Assembly (NCBI GenBank): GCA_009760855.2
Contig: WPIO01000026.1
Location: 2,495,501-2,559,500 of the forward strand
DNA from: Cristatella mucedo
Taxonomy: Eukaryota; Bryozoa; Phylactolaemata; Cristatellidae
Direction of reading: 5' to 3'
DNA length: 64,000 bases
The translations under genes and the position numbers were made by a program. The notes under the pieces were generated by a model that was not told the DNA's origin, did not search any database, and saw only the letters and a list, made by a program, of their open reading frames with translations. Below, one piece after another: positions 36,108 through 47,105 of this stretch; positions within the stretch are counted from its first letter, which is position 1, and each line of letters begins with the position of its first letter.

Positions 36108-36651
36108 CAACTGCAATGTAATGTAATGTATCTCCGTCTGTAACTCCACAAAGTCACAAAGACCATGTGGGTGTTACGCAGGAGAGTTTTTTGTAGCACA
36201 CTCACAGCCTAAGCGGCTTTCGGTACGCGTTCGGCAGCCAACAGACTTCGTCTCACGCAACAAAGAGAAAGTGGGAAGCATAGCACAGTCAGGAGAGCAG
36301 TTGAGGTAGTGAGTAGCATAGAAGTAGCAGCTCAGGACCGCTGAAAAGGATGTGCCATGGTCGGCAGTAGGAGAGTAGTTGTCGTTGCGTAGGAATTGTG
36401 GAAGCAAGTTCCACAGTCTAGGACCTGCAGAGCTAAAGCTTCCATCGCCAACGGTCTTTAAGCGGAGGAATGGGACAGCTAATTTATTGTCCACAGAGGA
36501 CCTGAGGGCGCGAACAGGCTGAAACTGATGCAGCAGTTCAGCTAGGTACGAAGGAGCCAAGCCCTGGCGGGCCTTGTGGGTCAGCGTAAGAACTTTGCTC
36601 CGTATCCGTTGCTCAACCGGCAACCATCCTAGCTCTTTAAGCAAAGGAGAC
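36108..36651 (-). mobile_element. LINE family A, 5'-truncated, antisense, 156-codon open frame
   Basis: The tail (ATGTAATGTAATGTATCTCC on +) is followed on the reverse strand by an uninterrupted C-terminal frame (36644 to 36174): LKELGWLPVEQRIRSKVLTL, LAPSYLAELLHQFQPVRALR, then KTVGDGSFSSAGPRLWNLLP, ending NSPA. Truncated at about 36651. It is very similar to the copies at 14283 and 28140. Confidence 0.92.
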
Positions 36652-37235
36652 TACTGCAAGCGGTGGTGATAGTCTTGTGGTGGCCGTTAAGGCTCGTCTG
36701 CCACTATATATGGGTGAGGCTTCTGAATAAGCTAACCTTTTTATATTGCGGTACTTTGTTGCACTCGCTCCTGGCTTCGCGAGCCTTGGAAATACGCCAA
36801 TGCCCGGGTGCAGAAATACTTAAGGGCATAATTGTAAGTGCACCCAACACCACGATATAGAGAGTTCGTACTGCACCAGAGCGGCTGACAAAGGGTTAGT
36901 CAACAAGCTGTTATGACACCCTTATGAGCTAAAAGAGAAGAGATACCGAAATATTCCGCCAGGTTTCATTTGCTTCAGCAATCCGCCAGCAGCGGTATAC
37001 CTCAAGACAATGACCGCCCCGCACCCTGAATTCCACGTCAGCACGGCACACCAGCGGCTCCGGTCATGCTTCCGCCATGCTATGTCATCCTGCGTCCAAC
37101 GCTTATGAGGCGTTTCGAAAATTCAACTATGAACTCGTCGTACGTCAATTGTCATTAAACAAGGTCTTCAGTTCAAAAACCCCTAGTTCGCATTGTTGGA
37201 AAAAAGATTTCGCAAATAAGGTTTTGTAATGTAGC
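36652..37235. other. Intergenic, nothing recognised
   Basis: No gene or repeat family recognised. Confidence 0.35.
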
Positions 37236-37400
37236 AAATGTCAGCTGATTTAGCAGCCTCGTTTGTGGACCAGCAGAAGACTATCACTCCCGTTGACAGT
37301 GGCAATTATGGATCGCCTGTCGCGCTACCTAAACCCATGGCCTGGGAGTGAACCCTCGACCTCGGTCGCGAAGTGCGAATTACCCCGAGCCAAGACCCAG
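37236..37400 (-). mobile_element. tRNA-derived SINE
   Basis: Starts on + with GCTGATTTAGCAGCCTCGTT, then AAGACTATCACTCCC, GGATCGCCTGTCGCG and a tRNA-like head with GTGAACCCTCGACCTCGGTC and CCCCGAGCCAAGACCCAGGG. The order matches the SINE copies at 12396 and 58414. Confidence 0.65.
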
Positions 37401-38399
37401 GGGTATGGTAGACAATACAGGACATAACGCCTAGCCAAATTGATAAGACCTTATCAACCCATATAATTTTGAATCTGGGTGAAGATATTAGTCCCTCCCG
37501 TAAAGACAAGTCGCCGACGCCATGCGTACGTTGTACCCGGCGTGGCGTTCACAATACTATACGATGGCACAGATGTGATCGATAAGTTTTGTGCTTAAAC
37601 CTATATGAGAAAATTTACTAATTTGGATATGGAGCTACATCTAATCTCATATTTTGAAATTGAACATTGACTTGTGCTTTGAATTACTTAATGGTGAGCA
37701 GACTTGAGATCAGTGCGTGGTTTGATACGCATTTAAAAGCTTCTAAGCTCTAAAAGCTGATAAGCGATTATCTCTGCGGTGTGAATAAAAGTCACGAGCG
37801 CAAGCGAGACTCAGTTTTAACTTAGTTATTATCTGCCGGTCGGTTATTCATTGCAGCTGAGCCTTTGCGCCGCTTAATGCTTATCCGCAGTCTTTTATTT
37901 TCAAAACGACTTGTGTAACCGCGAAAAGAGATCGCGGGTATGCGCTCCTATATATAAATAATTTCATATTTATCTCACGCCCACGAGATTTTAATCTCAA
38001 GTCACCTTCGTCGCGCTTGCGTCGTGTCCTTAGCGATATGTAAAGTAGGACTACGGTGGTCCAGTCATGATCAGTGCCAGTTTCAAAATATCTGGGAAGA
38101 TAATTTACTAATAGGCCTACGACATTGCAACTTGCACTTTCATATTTGACATGGAGCATTAAATTGTGCATTAAATTACGGAATAATGCCGAGCAGGCCT
38201 TTGATCAGTGCGTTATTGAATTTCGCGCGTAAACGGTTTGGATACAATACATATGAGTGACAAGTCTTAACTATTTTTTCGAGAATATTTGAAAGTATTC
38301 ATTAAATTATCAATTTTCATTAATATTTAAATTGACTTTAACGCGAATTTTTGCTTGAAGGCGCAGTTAATGAGATAGCAGTAAAGACTGCGAAGGTGA
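37401..38399. other. Intergenic, nothing recognised
   Basis: AT-rich with short open frames only. Confidence 0.35.
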
Positions 38400-39150
38400 C
38401 CGTTAGGAGCCGGAAGTCCTGGTGCGTAGATCCGAGCTGCGCATGTTTTTCATTAAACGAGTATCGCTTGGGTTCACTCGGCGAGGGCGACAGGTGCACG
38501 GAATGGCGTTCACTGAAGACAAGCGCACTTGGGGTGTAAAATGCTTAGGCAGAGATTTACTTCTCCTAGAGCGCCATGTCCGTTTAGTTATTGTGGCGAA
38601 AGCACCTCGGGACAATCACCCGCTCGTCTCGTGGAGCGTGGTGGACAGCAGGTCGGCCGCACGCGACGCTTGCAGACCCGTGGCAAGGGAGCCTCGGCGC
38701 CGCCGGCGGCGGCGGCGCTCGTTGCTGCACACGAGTTATGGCGGATTGAGCCGGACCGGAGGGCTGAGCGGAGCTGTTATGTTCGCGTGCAGGATCCGCT
38801 CACTCCAGGTTGGGTGGCCTTTAATTCGGCGGCGTGGCTGCGAAAGGCCAATTCAGGATTGTTCCATAGTGGATCGCTAGTAAGAATGCGTCGCATTCTA
38901 CGCGTGCACGCAGGCCGAGCGCTGGGCGTGGCTAGGTTCTCGAGTTAGCGTCGCGAAAGAGGCTTGCGAATTTCGGAAAGGCCGCGGCTGGTCGGCCTTT
39001 CCTAATTTCTCAGGGTTATGCATACGGTTGTCCAACGCTTTCGGGATGGTGCGCGTACCGTTTGCTGCTGCCGGCGCACCTTCCTGTCCCCCCCCGCACG
39101 AACCGAGGTATCCGGTCTTCAGCTGTCGCTTGCGAAGGCGCAGCCTAAAA
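38400..39150. promoter_or_regulatory. CpG-rich block, possible promoter island
   Basis: CpG-dense stretch including a CGCCGGCGGCGGCGGCGCTC run. Frames of 139 and 152 codons overlap on the same strand (38422-38880 and 38529-38948) with no recognised domain, so coding cannot be claimed. Confidence 0.25.
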
Positions 39151-39895
39151 GTCACGGAACTAGAGAGATTGAGTTTATTTCACGGGAAGAATGAGTCGGA
39201 TCGTAGCTGGCTGCATTTACCTTTAAATATTAAGAACGAGTTTATGTATGCCTGCGGTGGACTTAGCCAAGTCGCATTTTAGTTTAAGTTTAAGCCAACG
39301 TACGTCGTTTGCAAATACCCACCCACTAGAATTGGTGGCAAAAGATCCGTTATGTCGTTCGATCCTATGAAGCCGCGTGCCTAATTCTCGCAGTTGCCTC
39401 TGAAAAGTCATTTCAAGTCACCTGAGGTTGGTATTCGTATTATTATATAGGTATTATATATATATATATATATAGGTATTATAAGCTTGGTATTCGTATC
39501 GGTACAATCGCGATTGCCACCTTCGCAGGCCTTAGCGGGGAGCTACTTTCGCATATCGACGCGCCGTCTATCGAATATCGTAAGCACATGATTTCGCACA
39601 ATTTGTTGCACACCCTGATAAGTGCACCTGCTCCAAACGACACTAACTGAAACTCCAATAATGCTTGGTAATGGATTTCAATTTTCTGTTATTAGATACA
39701 TAGTGCGTTTTCCAAATCCCTTTCGCCTTTCATGACTAGGAAATCGTTAATTCCACAATTTTTTTTATTCGGTGGGCAAGAGATTTTGAAATTTTAGGTT
39801 TTGCTGTCTTGTACGGCGTGGACGGCCTGTTTGCACTAATAGTAAGCGTTTCGTCGCTACTCGAATTAGTGAGAGTTGGTTGGTCATAGCACTAT
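39151..39895. other. Intergenic with short TA run
   Basis: A TA microsatellite at about 39449-39474 flanked by two TAGGTATTATA copies. Nothing else recognised. Confidence 0.4.
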
Positions 39896-39898
39896 GTA

Positions 39899-40080
39899 CA
39901 GTCGGCTCCACTTGTACGAATACGCTCGGGCCGGCGAATAGGCATTCTTATATTCGGAGTATTCCCAGTGCGGAGTGAGAAAAATATTGCTTAAAACTTC
40001 TGGGACGCAGAACTGATATTCTTATAAGCGGAGTAGTATTCCTGTACCTGATATTCTTAAGTACGGTCCGTGATCTCAAG
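39899..40080 (+). mobile_element. Possible pogo/Tigger-like transposon end
   Basis: TACAGTCGGCTCCACTTGTA followed by CGAATA, then repeated ATATTCGGAGTATTC and TATAAGCGGAGTAGTATTC motifs. This organisation (TA, then CAGT..., with internal repeats of an ATTCGTATAA-like motif) is seen at ends of pogo/Tigger-type Tc1-mariner elements. The opposite terminal repeat was not found. Confidence 0.3.
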
Positions 40081-40324
40081 AACTTGGAGGAAACCGACTG
40101 ACCGCTCAAGCACTGACTCCTGCACAATGGAATTGTTTTTGAAGAAGTCTGGAGCTGGTAGCAGCGACCAGTGTATCCACGCAGACAGAGAGCCAGCACG
40201 GCCTGAGCTCCCCACCCCTACCCTTCTGTAGAGGTATCAGCCTTAGTCAAGAGAGAGCAGCAAGTCGGACAGTGAGCAATGTATTACAGATTCAGACTCC
40301 AGTTGTTGTTCGCAACTGCAGATT

Positions 40325-40326
40325 AG

Positions 40327-40368
<42 letters not shown>

Positions 40369-40372
40369 GACA
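40325..40372. repeat. GA/CAGA simple repeat
   Basis: GAGAGAGAGAGA followed by about eight CAGA-type tetramers, one with CAAA. Confidence 0.9.
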
Positions 40373-40381
40373 TATGTTGTT

Positions 40382-41465
40382 CTCAGCCAGAAAGACCTCA
40401 ACGATGCGATCACAGACCTCTATGCCGTCCAGCGCTGAGCTTCTGACATCCAGGCGCTTGGAGTGGAACATTTTGGATGTAAGAGTGAAAGTAACTGTTC
40501 AGAGAAAGCGTCACCAGCTCTTTTTCACTTCTTCATTGGTTAAAAGAGCTGCTTGCATCTGCAGCAATGTCGCCGGTCTATTCTAGGCCTCAGGAATCAC
40601 CTGCAACATGAGTAATAGCATCTTATTCATCCAGGAGCCTCAGTCGTGCTGCTTCATAGCGGAAACAAGTACACAATCTCAATACGGCTCAGTTTTGCAC
40701 CTCAGATAGGACTGAACCAGTGTCGAGATGTTGCTGAGCGTCTCCAAGTATGGCAACTATGACTGGGAGGTCATTGAGCGTTTCAAAATGACCATTCCTT
40801 CCTGCTGACCCTCCAAGGCTGCCGGAAGTTTCCTCATTTTCTTTGCCTATGGAGTAGCTGGGACACTACGGTTCGCTGTTACAAAAGGGAATGGAAGGAT
40901 TACAGCGGACCGATTCCCTTGTAGGGACGAATAGCATCGAAGTAGAGCTGCTGCTTAGCGACCATTAGAGACGGTCGGAAGGTGCTGGTGCCTCCGCTGC
41001 ACGTCAAGTTGGGTCCCATCAAGTTAGCCCTCGTCGAGCAATTTATCGTAGCTCTAGGGCTATAGACAGTAAGTCCAGCAGCTTTCAAGCGCCTCCAAGA
41101 TTTCTGTCCACAGCTGTCTAAAGCAAAGGTCAAAGCTAGTAAAGTATTTTTGTCGGACCACAGATAGTGAATATCATAAAGTGTTATGAATTCGCAAAGA
41201 AGCCGTACTGGACGGAAAAAGTTGGCTGGAACAGTTTTTTGCAGTTGTTCACGGCATTCTGGGTGATCACAAGGCTGAAAACTAGTAACAGCTAGTTCAG
41301 GCTCTCATAAGGAGCTATGCCAAAGTGGGATGCGGGATTTCCTTCAACGTGCATATCCTTGAAGCTCATCTTACAGAATTCAAGGAGAACGTCGCAGCTG
41401 ACTCGGGGATAAGGCAAGTGATTTCACCAAGATTTAATGGACTTTGAACGTCGTAATCAAGGAAA
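40382..41465 (+). pseudogene. Decayed copy of a widespread invertebrate repetitive protein family
   Basis: Across several frames and with many stops, the + strand reads, in order: LSQKDLNDAI; VVLLHSGNKYTISI (compare family AVLLHNGNKYPSIP); SFLLTLQGCRKFPHFLCLW; CYKREWKDY; VPPLHVKLGP (about 40984-41016; compare LPPLHIKLGL); FKRLQDFCPQLSKAKVKA; VVHGILGDHKAEN (about 41243-41282). The order matches a repeated protein family of unknown function that I recall from many arthropod and cnidarian genomes, typically ending in a GERFHQD motif, not found here. The role of the family is not known to me; multiple copies suggest it travels with a mobile element. Confidence 0.65.
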
Positions 41466-41835
41466 ATATAAAAAAAAAGTATAATGTGCGACATGTTTCG
41501 GGTTTTGAGAAAGCGATTTGCAGAATAGCCACATATCTAGAACGTTTGCTTACTTATTTTGACCCCTTTTTAGCGAATTTTATTTGAGTTCAGAGTAAAT
41601 ACACTTTAATTTGGATTCATCTGCAGGTCTGTCTGTGTGGCTAAATTTGAGCCACTGGGCGCGACTTTGTTAGTTTTATCATCCAAGTGTGCTAGGTTCT
41701 AGTGAATTACCACCCTGATCACAAAAACAAGGTTGGACACCATTGTTTTTTCTTTTACTCCTAAAATAGAGCTGGCTACACTGGCCGTGCCCGCCCATCA
41801 ATATGTGTGTCAATTGTAAAGAGGCCTAAGAGCAC
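41466..41835. other. Intergenic, nothing recognised
   Basis: No gene or repeat family recognised. Confidence 0.35.
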
Positions 41836-41940
41836 ATAGTATCTATTTGATACACTTAATATGCAGCAGGACTCGAGCCCACGATCTTCTTCGTATAAGG
41901 CGAGCATCTTACCCCGGAGCTAAACTAGGGCGGCGCCTCT
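41836..41940 (-). mobile_element. tRNA-SINE head, degenerate
   Basis: On + GCAGCAGGACTCGAGCCCAC, then GGCGAGCATCTTACCCCGGA and GCTAAACTAGGGCGGCG. The reverse complement resembles the tRNA-like head with A- and B-box positions of the SINE family. Confidence 0.5.
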
Positions 41941-42284
41941 TGGAGGTTGAAATGGGCCGTAGTCGCGGCTGCAGGTAGGAGCGTGGCCGGAAGATTGTAT
42001 TAATATTTAAGCGAAAAAAATATCAAGTGTTTATTTAATTTAAAAAATCACATTGATATATTTTAACTTGGCTTCACCGTGGCAAATTGATCAATGATAC
42101 ATGCCGTCAAAATTAATCTTCTCAAAATGTCCCATTGCAATGCTGAGAAGTGCCAAATTGCTAAGATACGCGTCTTGCCCCATTGAAGCGCGAAACAATG
42201 ATAAAATGAGTGTTAATTTGCTAAAAGACCATTGACAGCTGGGCATTGATACAGTCAGAAGAATTTCATGTCTACGCCCTTTAT
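41941..42284. other. Intergenic, nothing recognised
   Basis: AT-rich, no recognised feature. Confidence 0.35.
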
Positions 42285-42575
42285 CCTAAAAAAAGCGTGT
42301 CGATATCTCTTGCTGAAGACGAGCGATCACGCTTTTCATCACACGCATATTTTCTTCTTTGCTCGTAAGTCCGGTGTACATTTCGTGTTCTCCGGACTCC
42401 CTCTTCTGCCGCCTTATTATTCTCTCAATTTCAATGCCCCAAGCTGCGCATTAATCTTTGGCGATTTTTGCAGAATTTTCACTCAAATCGCTGCGAATTT
42501 TGATTATTTCTTGCTTCAGGAATTCAAGATTATCTGCTGCTGCTCTAATAAAATCCGTCATAGGATCATGTAGCC

Positions 42576-43019
42576 CAGAGGTTCGCAAAATCCGACCTTT
42601 AGGCTAGATCCGACCTAGTTAGTGCTCCAGTCCGGCATAGCGGCCCCCTAGTTATTTATTGATGGGTCCGGCCTAATTGAGTTGTCGCGGTCTTCTTATA
42701 GAGGTGCTCGACTTACGAGTATCTCAACTAATGAGTTTTCGAGGCACGAGCCGTCTCTCGGCCGCTTTTTGCTTTGAGTTGAGAACTAACTGTCTTGATT
42801 TTGCTTCGCGCATTTCGCGCTCTGATTTTAGAACTGCGACTCTGCTTTTCTCATGGCTAGCGGGGGGGGGAGGGGCAGCCCTAAGCCGTGACGGATTTGC
42901 ACCAGAAAGCGTTAGCACAGAGATCGGCAATATCCGGCCGTTATGCCAGATAAGACCTATCTATAACTTCAATCCGGCCAAGTGCCACCCCAGTTATTTA
43001 CAGTTGGATCCGGCCCAAT
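42576..43019 (+). mobile_element. Possible non-autonomous hAT ends inserted in the transposase relic
   Basis: Two related stretches in the same orientation: CAGAGGTTCGCAAAATCCGA at 42576 and CAGAGATCGGCAATATCCGG at 42918. Each is followed by CCGGCC-rich sequence with CCCCAGTTATTTA-like and GGATCCGGCC-like motifs. hAT terminal repeats often begin CAG.GG/CAGRG..CGGCAA. The boundaries are unresolved. Confidence 0.35.
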
Positions 43020-43160
43020 TAATAATTATAATAAGAATAATATATTTGATATAGCACCCTGGAGAGAACTCAATCTCTCTCTAGGCACTTTCTAAAAACT
43101 TTCTTCGTGGCCACGCAGTGCTAAGTTTGTGAGACCAGATGCTTAATACAGTCAATTATT
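43020..43160 (-). mobile_element. LINE family B 3' tail (fragment)
   Basis: AATAATTATAATAAGAATAA, then GATATAGCACCCTGGAGAGA and CTCTCTAGGCACTTTC: the reverse complement of the family B end. It lies inside the hAT relic, so it inserted later. Confidence 0.75.
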
Positions 43161-43442
43161 CTTTTCAAAGTATCTTGCAAACGTTTTTTTCTGATTGAAT
43201 GTGAATTTCAACTACTGCGTCTATTCCAGTGCTATACAATGTATAGGGTTCAGCTTCCATTCGCGAAGTAAAAGCTGCGATGGCTCAACTGTTTTCACGT
43301 AACCATAGCTTTTCTGAGTTTTCTATTTTTTGAATCTCAGTTTGAAACGAAGATTGACAGTTTCCACACGATGATTTGAACATTAGGTAGCAAAAGCAGT
43401 AAGCAGCTTTATAAATGGGTACGGCATATAATGGCCACGATT

Positions 43443-43524
43443 GATTCACTTCCTCTCCATTTGCTAAGCGACGTTTAAACCACTGATTCACTTCCTCTCC
43501 ATTTGCTAAGCGACGTTTAAACCA
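43443..43524. repeat. 42-bp perfect tandem duplication
   Basis: The unit beginning GATTCACTTCCTCTCC and ending near GACGTTTAAACCA occurs at 43443 and again at 43485, an offset of 42 bp (14 codons, in frame with the antisense transposase relic). Confidence 0.95.
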
Positions 43525-44289
43525 TGTTCATGTAATTGAACACCGGTTGCTGACGGTAGATTGTGCCTGTGCTAAAAATGACACGATTCGAGAACATTCG
43601 TTTCATTGCGAAGAGCCTCTGGTATTATTGATGGCTTTCTTGTTGGCGCAAATTTTAAGTAACTATTATCTTTAAATTTTAGTACGGCATGAATAACATT
43701 ATTTTCTGATTTTCCGCCAGATTCAGAAGATTGTCCAATCTTATCATTCCCGCTTATGCCAGCAAGTTTATTGTCTTGTTGGACCAGCCCAAAACGTCGT
43801 CATTGGTATTTTTCTTAGCGTAGATGGTAACATCTATCTGAACTGTGTTTTTAACAAGTTTTGGTTGTGATACGGTTCACCCTTCTCTTTTCCATGTTTT
43901 AAAATAATAGTTTATATCCGTCGTCTTTTGATCCAGTTTCTAAACAGAGTGCACGTTCAGCACCATTTATCGCGCATTTTTCTAGAAACGCCATCAATTT
44001 GCTTGACATGGATTGTGCATCATTTTTAGCTTCTCTTCCTTTTCCGGCCTTCTGCTCCACTTCGCTTTCTTCTTAACGTGGCTGAAAAATATCTATCCCT
44101 TCTATTGATCAGAAGTAAGCAAATTCTCAATTCAAAGAGCGCATTAAAAATACGTCTTTGCAGTTAAACTTTGAAAGCATAAAATAAACTGACAAATTAA
44201 TAATTAGGTCAATAAATTTCAGTGAAAGAATAGTATACTACAAAAGCTTCTATGATAAAACAATAGTTTGAGAAGCGCCACGAATAAAT

Positions 44290-44380
44290 GCGTAATAATA
44301 ATAATAATAATAATAACGCATTTGTATAGCCCCCTTAGAGAACTTCGTCTCTCTCTAGCCCATACCTAATTTCTTGGGCA
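44290..44380 (-). mobile_element. LINE family B 3' tail (fragment)
   Basis: (AAT)8-9 at about 44292-44317, then CGCATTTGTATAGCCCCCTT and GAGAACTTCGTCTCTCTCTA: the reverse complement of the family B terminus. Confidence 0.8.
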
Positions 44381-44999
44381 TACCGAGTAGGCAGATTATT
44401 AAACAGACCGCGAACCTAAGCCGTGGTCTGCCTGGTGAAGTAGGTCGCGGCACAATCTAAATCAGCAGTAAGCGTTTGGATATTGTTACCTGCCTGAGTT
44501 CAAGCGCTGACGGCTGGGCTGAAGCGTGAGTGCGATCGCTTAAAAAACAGCGAGAACAGGTTCCCACACTGAGCAGAGCACGCCCTAAGTGCGTCTGCCG
44601 GCTTCCGCTGGCCTATGACCTTTCTTTTTTGTCCCGACGATTTGCCCAGCTCAGCGACGAGCCCGCGGCCGGCTAGGCGGTTGCCTTAATGATTCACCCA
44701 GTTGCGTGTCAAGCCCACAACCGGCAAGGCCTGGCAGACATTTCGCTGCAACTCACGACTTTATTTCTTCCAGCTCAGAGCACCCTGCAGCCCAGCAATA
44801 TCTTAACTAGATGTGATTATAAAAAAAAAATGTAAAAGCACTAGGCTCCAAAATAGGCGGCTAGTGCACTGATCCAGCGCCTGGCGACATGTGCCCCCTC
44901 CCTCGGCCCCTCCCCCCCAATTCAGATCCTTCAAATCCTCGCTCGACTCACTTAATTCTCTCGCAGCCTGCATCGATGATATTTGCATTTGAATGTCCA
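44381..44999. other. Intergenic, nothing recognised
   Basis: Some GC-rich sequence; a C-rich patch at about 44890-44920. No gene recognised. Confidence 0.35.
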
Positions 45000-45330
45000 C
45001 TCACTTCCTGAAGCTTAATGACGATAAGAAAACCCACCTAATTATTATGGGCTAGCCTAATGTCGCCCTCAAGTTGGAAGATCTCTCCCTCAAGATTGTT
45101 TCTTCTAGCATCACTCCGGCGACGCGTGTCCGTCATTTGGGTGCACTCTTCCAAAACGGATTGCCATTGCAATGAGCACACTGCTTCCACAGTCAAGTCG
45201 GCCTTCTTTCAGCTAGAGAGCATTGACAAAATTTGGGCCTAGTCAGGCAAGTGTACGGTAGCCAGTCAACTTCTTGCAAATGTCATAAGTGTCTGGATTA
45301 CAGCAATTCCCTTTATTCCTGTCTACCGGC
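45000..45330 (+). mobile_element. LINE family B-like fragment
   Basis: Sense fragment encoding [17 protein letters not shown], then LKLEDLSLKIVSSSITPATR and VRHLGALFQ, then SQVGLLSA in broken frames. This is the segment just after the RT core. Confidence 0.75.
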
Positions 45331-45394
45331 CCGCGTCCTTAATTGCCTGCAACGTGTTTTACAGCAGTAGCTCGTCTCTCGAGTCCACATCTGC

Positions 45395-45545
45395 AGACTA
45401 GGGTCGTTCTTCCTGAATGAGCTACGAATTTCACAAGCTCGTTGTATTGGGAGACGAAGTGCGTTGGCTACCGAAAGCACACTGAGCGTCGCTCTGGCAT
45501 TGAGTTCGATGTAAGAAGAGCTCCAGCGAAACACCTGCTATAGTG
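45395..45545 (+). mobile_element. LINE family A 3' fragment
   Basis: Sense fragment: GGAGACGAAGTGCGTTGGCT and ACCGAAAGCACACTGAGC correspond to the ETKSVGYRMRTESRLG region at the end of family A, followed by APAKHL where the family has SPA and stop. It directly follows a family B-like fragment. Confidence 0.6.
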
Positions 45546-45599
45546 GCGAGTGGCTAAGCTAATGCCCCCAGCCATTGCAGCCTACTAGAAGCGACTCTT

Positions 45600-46480
45600 G
45601 TCTTAAGATGCGGCATACTATTGTCACTGCTGCTCTGTCGGAGCAGTCCCGTAACCAATTAGCAAGACAGTGGCGGCCCTATCGCTCAGCCGGCGCGAAT
45701 CAAAATGGCGGCTCCGAACGCGGTTCTCCTTTAGGAGAAGCCATTCGGGATTGAAGTCGCTCTTTTGCGTTCTACTGTAGCTGACGACGACGAGGCCGCA
45801 GCACGAAGGCCATTGCTATTGTGCGGGTGTGCGGCAGAAGGCTGTGGCGACAGCCGCTAGCTGCTACTCATGGGGAGCAGTAAAATACGCGTATATAGCA
45901 GGAGATATTCGCAGCCCCGTTATCCGAGCCGAGGCTGCCGAGCGGCATTGGGTACATATGGAGATCCTCGGCAGCTGACTTTGTGTATATGCATCTATAC
46001 ACAAATAAATAAATGAATATATATATATACATATATTTAAACCGAAATTATATATGTACCTATACATGTAACTCCTACTTAACCATGAGCCTGGCGTATC
46101 GGAGAAGTGACATTGCTCAGCGCGCCTGCCGGACTTCTAATCTGACGTAATCTGACCGCAAACAGGAGACTTTGGACTGACAGTGGCCGCCAATGAACGA
46201 GAACCTCGGACGTTGGCAACCTTTAGCACGTACGCCGCGCTCGAGATTAAGCGCTCGGCTGATGGCGAGCGAGGAGATGGCGGCCGATGGCAACCAATGG
46301 CGCTAGATGACCTGGCCGAGGAAGGTCTGGCAAGCGAACGTGCGACCGTAGAGTAGAAAGGGGTAGGGGCCGCTCGTCGCGCCGCCTCTCAGTGAAAAGG
46401 CTGGTCGAATCTTAGGCCGCCGCTTAACCTAGCCGAAGTGCTTAGCGGGGGCAAAGAACGCGTATTGCAATAGCAAGCTA
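45600..46480. promoter_or_regulatory. CpG-rich block with YY1-type motif
   Basis: CpG-rich flanks (45.6-45.88 and 46.1-46.45 kb) separated by AT-rich sequence with a short TA run (about 46018-46036). AAAATGGCGGC, a full match to the YY1 motif found at many animal promoters, lies at 45702-45712. No exon recognised. Confidence 0.3.
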
Positions 46481-46486
46481 ATGCAA

Positions 46487-46765
46487 CGTCGTGTATCTCC
46501 GTCTGTAACTCCACAAAGTCATAAAGACTATGTGTGGGTGTTACGCAGGAGAGTTTTGTATAGCGCACTCACAGCCTAAGCGGCTTTCGGTGCGCATTCG
46601 GTAGCCAACAGACTTCGTCTCACGCAACGAAGGGAAAGTGGGAAGCATAGCAGAGTCAGGCGAGCAGCTGAGGTAGTGAGTAGCGTGGAAGTAGCAGCTC
46701 AGGACCGCTGAAAAAGATGTGCCATAGTCGGCAGCAGGAGAGCAGTTGTCGTTGCGTAAGAAGCT
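46487..46765 (-). mobile_element. LINE family A 3' end, antisense
   Basis: CGTGTATCTCCGTCTGTAAC at the left is the family terminus. The reverse strand reads FLRNDNCSPAADYGTSF, then LPTFPSLRETKSVGYRMRT and ends NSPA with stop. Truncated at about 46765. Confidence 0.9.
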
Positions 46766-46802
46766 GTGAATTCTGTGCAATAACGCCAGCGATCCGAGGC
46801 GT

Positions 46803-46827
46803 TGTTGGTGGTGGTGGTGGTGGGGGG
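46803..46827. repeat. GGT repeat and G run
   Basis: About six GGT units followed by GGGGGGAGGG. Confidence 0.9.
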
Positions 46828-47008
46828 AGGGTCCTGTGAAATGAGATCTTCTTAACGATCCGACGTCGGGCGTCTCGGCTTATGCCGCGACCAGCAGGCG
46901 CATGCTGACTGCGCAGCTCGACTGCAGCTCGACTGCTGCACAGTCAGCATCAGCTCGCTCGGACGGCCGAGTGCGGCCGGTGCGGCTTGGTCATTTTGGC
47001 GGAGGCCG

Positions 47009-47065
<57 letters not shown>

Positions 47066-47105
47066 TGTATATATATACGTATATATATATATATATATAT
47101 ATATA
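47009..47105. repeat. Interrupted TA microsatellite
   Basis: Two TA runs (about 47013-47062 and 47068-47105) separated by GTTTGTATATATATACG. Confidence 0.95.

Larger units (their letters stand above)
42285..44065 (-). pseudogene. hAT-type (TTF zinc finger) transposase relic
   Basis: The reverse strand reads, from right to left: EAKNDAQSMSSKLMAFLEKC and AINGAERALCLETG (about 44040-43910); then WFKRRLANGEEVNQSWPLYA and AAYCFCYLMFKSSCGN (about 43500-43330). The latter matches the TTF-type zinc finger of hAT transposases and ZMYM-like proteins (GEK...R.WL.YS....YCFCCKLF). After a foreign insertion (about 42576-43160), ADNLEFLKQEIIKIRSDLSE and ESGEHEMYTGLTSKEENMRV...LQQEISTRF (about 42550-42290) resemble the R..KR...L...E......VID.L..E...RF part of the same proteins. 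Multiple stops; 14 codons are duplicated in frame at 43443-43524. Dead copy. Confidence 0.7.

Noticed and set aside
38422-38948. A gene in the CpG block at 38.4-38.9 kb
   Set aside because: Two long same-strand frames overlap and an antisense frame also exists; no recognised motif.
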